Source of the DNA: JAGLOK01 sp963675575
Lineage (GTDB): Bacteria > Bacillota > Clostridia > Christensenellales > UMGS416
Length of the DNA stretch: 64,000 nucleotides
NCBI GenBank assembly: GCA_963675575.1
Contig: OY776378.1
Span: 1,674,001-1,738,000 of the forward strand
Direction: 5' to 3'
Shown one piece after another: positions 61,474 through 64,000 of the stretch. The position numbers were made by a program, and so were the translations under genes. Every line of letters starts with the position of its first letter. The first letter of the stretch is position 1. The notes under the pieces were generated by a model that ran no database searches, was not told the origin of the DNA, and saw nothing but the letters and a program-made list of their open reading frames with translations.

Positions 61474-62967
61474 CTATTTAACTATAAGCTTTTCAAGAAA
61501 CGGAGTAAACGGTGCAAATATAGCGGCGCACTTAGCAACAGAAGAAGTAAACTTATCGAATTTTTCATGAAAATTCGGTTTGTCAACACTATCTTCCATA
61601 GCATCTATGTTTTCCATTATCTCTTCTTTATTTTCAATATTGCCTACTTTTTCCCTCATCATTTTAAAAAGCTCTTCGTTACTTTCGATTTTAATCTCTA
61701 CTTTTCCAACAGTTGGCCCTGTAGGCCTAGTTATTATAACGCTGCCATTTTTGGCGTCATTGATGTCGCCGTGTACAACCGTTTTCTTACCCATAACTAT
61801 ATCTCCTTCTATTACAATATTAACAAATTGAGTTATTTTGTCTTTTATGCTTCTTCGGATTCCTTCAATCTCGCTAAATAATATCCACTCTATGTCAGGG
61901 TCGACTATTCTCTGATATCTATGAATATTCAGCAATAGGTTTTTATAGGTTAAGTTATATTTCATCTGGTTGCTTTCGGGATTGATTATCTGGTTGACAT
62001 AATCACTGCGGTTAATATAGTCTTGAAATTCATCATTAACTTTTATTTTATTCACACAAACGCATAGAAGCGCAAGTCTTAAGCATTCTCTCTCATAGTG
62101 CTGACGCAAAAGTGCCAATCTCAGATTTCTTGCATCGAATTTTCTCTGATTAATTTTCTCCAACTCATTTACCGAATCATAAGCTATAATCCAAACCGAA
62201 AAAGGTATCCTGTCGTAATCAATATCTAGACAATATAAATCGAAATCTCCAAATCTTCTTTTTGATACTAATTTCGCTCTTTTAGGAATCTCAAATTCAT
62301 CTATGGATGTTTCGATATATATCATAGGATCCGCGCCTCTTACGCTGTGCTTTGAGGGCGTCGGCGCTTTCGTGCTAGTTGAAGCTTCAAGAAATAAAGG
62401 CAGCAAAGATCTGACGGATCTTGCAAGCCCCTCATCCCTTATGCTTTTAGCGACTTTAACTTTAATGCCAAGAACCCTTTTTATTAAATTTTCTAAGCTG
62501 TATTTCTCGTATGTGTCTTCGTGTTGATAATTACAGGTGAGCCCAATCTCCAATCTGTAATTGGCTCTTCCATCATGAAAAAGCCGCCTAAAATTTAAGC
62601 GACTAAATATTACGTTATCTACAGTGTTAAAATCTTTTATGCTTTTGGGATCGATTCTTATCGCTCTTTTCGCGTTCACATAAGCGTTTTCATCATATCC
62701 TATTCCGGATTCTTTACTATTTTCAACTCCTCCGAAATTTCTCACAAATTGCTTTCGACTGACAAAATTATAAATAGGTAAATCAGGGGTATCCAATTTG
62801 CCAGTATTTTCATCGTTGAAATATCTTAAATCAATAAAAGGAAATTGTAAGTTAATAAATATAAAATCATCTACTTTGTTATATTTGATTTGCTGAGCTG
62901 ACAGGTCAGCAAATACAGTTGCGCCTATAGCCTCACGACCATATTCGCGGGCAAAAAAGAAGTTCAA
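61474..62967 (-). CDS. Unrecognised 497-aa protein, uncertain start
   Basis: No family recognised. The apparent start at 62967 is TTG with no clear ribosome site and no ATG nearby, so the N-terminus may be truncated. Residues about 1-380 look globular and mixed (FIFINLQFPFIDLRYFNDEN; YRLEIGLTCNYQHEDTYEKY; FGDFDLYCLDIDYDRIPFSV). From about 390: MGKKTVVHGDINDAKNGSVI, an acidic helical segment (EELFKMMREKVGNIENKEEI) and an amphipathic end (SSVAKCAAIFAPFTPFLEKL). The C-terminal layout recalls small helical effector tails in bacterial conflict proteins, but this is only a resemblance. Confidence 0.55.
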   Translation of the reverse strand: MNFFFAREYGREAIGATVFADLSAQQIKYNKVDDFIFINLQFPFIDLRYFNDENTGKLDTPDLPIYNFVSRKQFVRNFGGVENSKESGIGYDENAYVNAKRAIRIDPKSIKDFNTVDNVIFSRLNFRRLFHDGRANYRLEIGLTCNYQHEDTYEKYSLENLIKRVLGIKVKVAKSIRDEGLARSVRSLLPLFLEASTSTKAPTPSKHSVRGADPMIYIETSIDEFEIPKRAKLVSKRRFGDFDLYCLDIDYDRIPFSVWIIAYDSVNELEKINQRKFDARNLRLALLRQHYERECLRLALLCVCVNKIKVNDEFQDYINRSDYVNQIINPESNQMKYNLTYKNLLLNIHRYQRIVDPDIEWILFSEIEGIRRSIKDKITQFVNIVIEGDIVMGKKTVVHGDINDAKNGSVIITRPTGPTVGKVEIKIESNEELFKMMREKVGNIENKEEIMENIDAMEDSVDKPNFHEKFDKFTSSVAKCAAIFAPFTPFLEKLIVK

Positions 62968-63072
62968 AAGACAACTTATTCACCGCAGATTTTATTTACT
63001 ATTTAATAGACTAATTTTACTATGATATTTATATATTGTCAATTATCATTGCACGTCAGAGTGCTTTTGATA

Positions 63073-63384
63073 TCAGTCGTCACTACTCACTCTATTTTTA
63101 TACTTTCTGCGTCTTGCAAGCCCAAGTCCGCCGAAGCCCGATATTATCGCGATATAAAAGCCAAAGTCGTACCACCATCCTGTGTTGCTTGATTCGTACA
63201 CACGGATGTCGCTATTGAATATACCCACTACAACCGATACTGGTGCTATCCAGCCATGCCAGATGCCCCAGAAAAAGCCCGCGGGCTTAGCAAAGGTGTG
63301 TTTACCGTCGCCGGGAATGCAGGAGGTGAGGAAGAATGCGGTAAGGAGAATGAGGATTAGGATTAGCGCGAGTTTATGTTTCAT
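63073..63384 (-). CDS. Small lipoprotein with one C-terminal membrane segment
   Basis: 103 aa. Signal LALILILILLTAFFLTSC with lipobox. The domain AGFFWGIWHGWIAPVSVVVG, then WWYDFGFYIAIISGFGGLGL as a membrane helix, and a basic tail LARRRKYKNR. A conserved small envelope protein of unknown role; its 3' end is duplicated at 61147. ATG 63384 follows AAAGGAAA. Confidence 0.7.
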   Translation of the reverse strand: MKHKLALILILILLTAFFLTSCIPGDGKHTFAKPAGFFWGIWHGWIAPVSVVVGIFNSDIRVYESSNTGWWYDFGFYIAIISGFGGLGLARRRKYKNRVSSDD

Positions 63385-63424
63385 AGTGGTTTCCTTTCTT
63401 TTAAATGAATTTAACTAGTCTTTA

Positions 63425-63496
63425 CTAATTAATAGCAAATTTCTCTTCTAAATCTTCAATAGTCCATTGTTCTAGAGGTTTATTAAATAATTGCAT
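63425..63496 (-). CDS. Very short ORF (23 aa) with good ribosome site
   Basis: ATG 63496 follows GAGGTAT, and a TATAAT lies at 63525-63530. Encodes an acidic helical peptide (...LEQWTIEDLEEKFAIN). No homologue recognised; could be chance. Confidence 0.4.
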   Translation of the reverse strand: MQLFNKPLEQWTIEDLEEKFAIN

Positions 63497-63599
63497 AGAT
63501 ATACCTCACATATTTGCTAAATCAATTATACCACTCACTACCTTTAAATACCATATACTCCATTCGCCTTAAAATCAATTACAAGAAAAAATTCAACAA

Positions 63600-63800
63600 G
63601 CAGTAATGGTTTAACTTTGATTACGCTCCGCTAGGGTCGGTGTGGGGCACCGACGAACCCTGCGAGCCCCGACAGGTGTAGAGAAATTTGTATACAAATT
63701 TCGTATGACGATAATCAAGTGCTACGTTTAGTTGGTGGCGATAGTGAGGGAACGAAGTCCCCGTGCTATTGCGCCTTAATCGGGTCGGAGTCCTCGCCAA
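63600..63800 (+). repeat. Structured dispersed repeat, copy W
   Basis: Plus strand: GGTCGGTGTGGGGCACCGAC hairpin, CCCCGACAGG, terminal hairpin AAATTTGTATACAAATTT, then GGTGGCGATAGTGAGGGAAC and the return strand CGTGCTATTGCGCC. Same order as copies X, Y and Z, with different but still paired hairpin bases. Confidence 0.6.
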
Positions 63801-63838
63801 ATTTTATATAAAGTGCAGTTCGTGCAATCTCAAAGCAA

Positions 63839-63868
63839 TAAAAAAGCGCACCCCTCGGCACGCTCAAT
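63839..63868 (-). terminator. Terminator of the partial GGDEF gene
   Basis: AGCGTGCC/GGTGCGCT stem (two G-U pairs) with a run of U on the minus strand, 14 bases past the stop. Confidence 0.65.
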
Positions 63869-63881
63869 CGATAAAAAACTA

Positions 63882-64000
63882 TCAGCTAGGCTCTTTGCGA
63901 ATCGCATAAAAACTCTGCTTTATTACTCGCTTTTCTTCATACATCTTTTCATCGGCGGCTTTTATCATCCTGTCTGTGGTGGCGCAGGTGCCGTCGCCGC
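63882..64000 (-). CDS. C-terminal end of a GGDEF protein, 5' part outside window
   Basis: The last 38 codons read GDGTCATTDRMIKAADEKMY, EEKRVIKQSFYAIRK-EPS-stop. The A-D-E-K-M-Y-E-x-K block is the C-terminal helix of GGDEF domains (ADxAMYxAK). A third cyclic-di-GMP gene in the window. The catalytic loop is not visible. Confidence 0.65.
   Translation of the reverse strand, partial: GDGTCATTDRMIKAADEKMYEEKRVIKQSFYAIRKEPS

Overview
The window looks like a chromosomal segment of a low-GC, Gram-positive anaerobe of the Clostridia (Bacillota). Reasons: AT-rich intergenic DNA, strong AGGAGG-type ribosome sites, sigma-A-like promoters, many lipoproteins with Pro/Thr-rich linkers, and Firmicutes-type phage genes. 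No rRNA, tRNA or CRISPR array was recognised.

Layout. 1-8.1 kb: housekeeping and sensory genes: a partial phosphodiester glycosidase, a cobalamin-binding protein paired with a diguanylate cyclase, an SDR, a tannase-family esterase, an MFS exporter and a lipoprotein. 8.2-16.6 kb: a scrambled accessory region with an IS3 remnant, an RHS toxin tip with a candidate immunity gene, broken module proteins, and a complete IS3 element that carries a group II intron at its orfA/orfB junction. The IS itself splits a propeller-like gene. 16.6-32.5 kb: a decayed prophage core (portal, broken large terminase, small terminase). Modular proteins with variable C-termini are interleaved with it, each followed by a membrane-anchored candidate immunity protein. 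This stretch also holds a nucleoid-protein/RelA-SpoT/helical-protein operon and a broken surface-protein gene. 32.7-41.6 kb: small genes (YbgA/DUF1722, YdeI pair) and a probable defence patch (ScoMcrA-type SRA reader, PLD-helicase-DUF3427 protein, and a duplicate of the helicase C-terminus). 41.7-44.4 kb: phage early genes (ArpU/sigma-like regulator, replisome organiser, RecO-like zinc protein) divergent from an XRE repressor with palindromic operators. 44.9-64 kb: envelope and signalling genes: DUF2927 lipoprotein, pentapeptide-K+ channel fusion, Yip1-like operon, response regulator-GGDEF/histidine kinase/receiver operon, MATE exporter, secreted nuclease, a large repeat surface protein, CspA, an LRR protein, an unrecognised 497-aa protein, and the end of another GGDEF gene.

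How it may work together. The most interesting reading is that the prophage late region has become a store of polymorphic toxin-immunity cassettes. The 464-aa modular gene sits directly after the portal gene, where temperate phages of Firmicutes often carry MuF-type toxins. The cassettes share a leader (TTTACY-17-TATAAT followed by AAAGGAG), and one broken copy still carries a scar of the portal 3' end, which suggests shuffling by homologous recombination. A structured repeat whose terminal hairpin changes sequence but keeps its pairing interrupts two cassettes at equivalent sites. Secondary candidates are the three-gene NdpA/RelA operon (possible toxin-antitoxin or anti-phage unit) and a cobalamin protein with the CarH-type W-x9-EH light-sensing motif next to a cyclic-di-GMP synthase. 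All family calls were made by eye from motifs; no database search was run.
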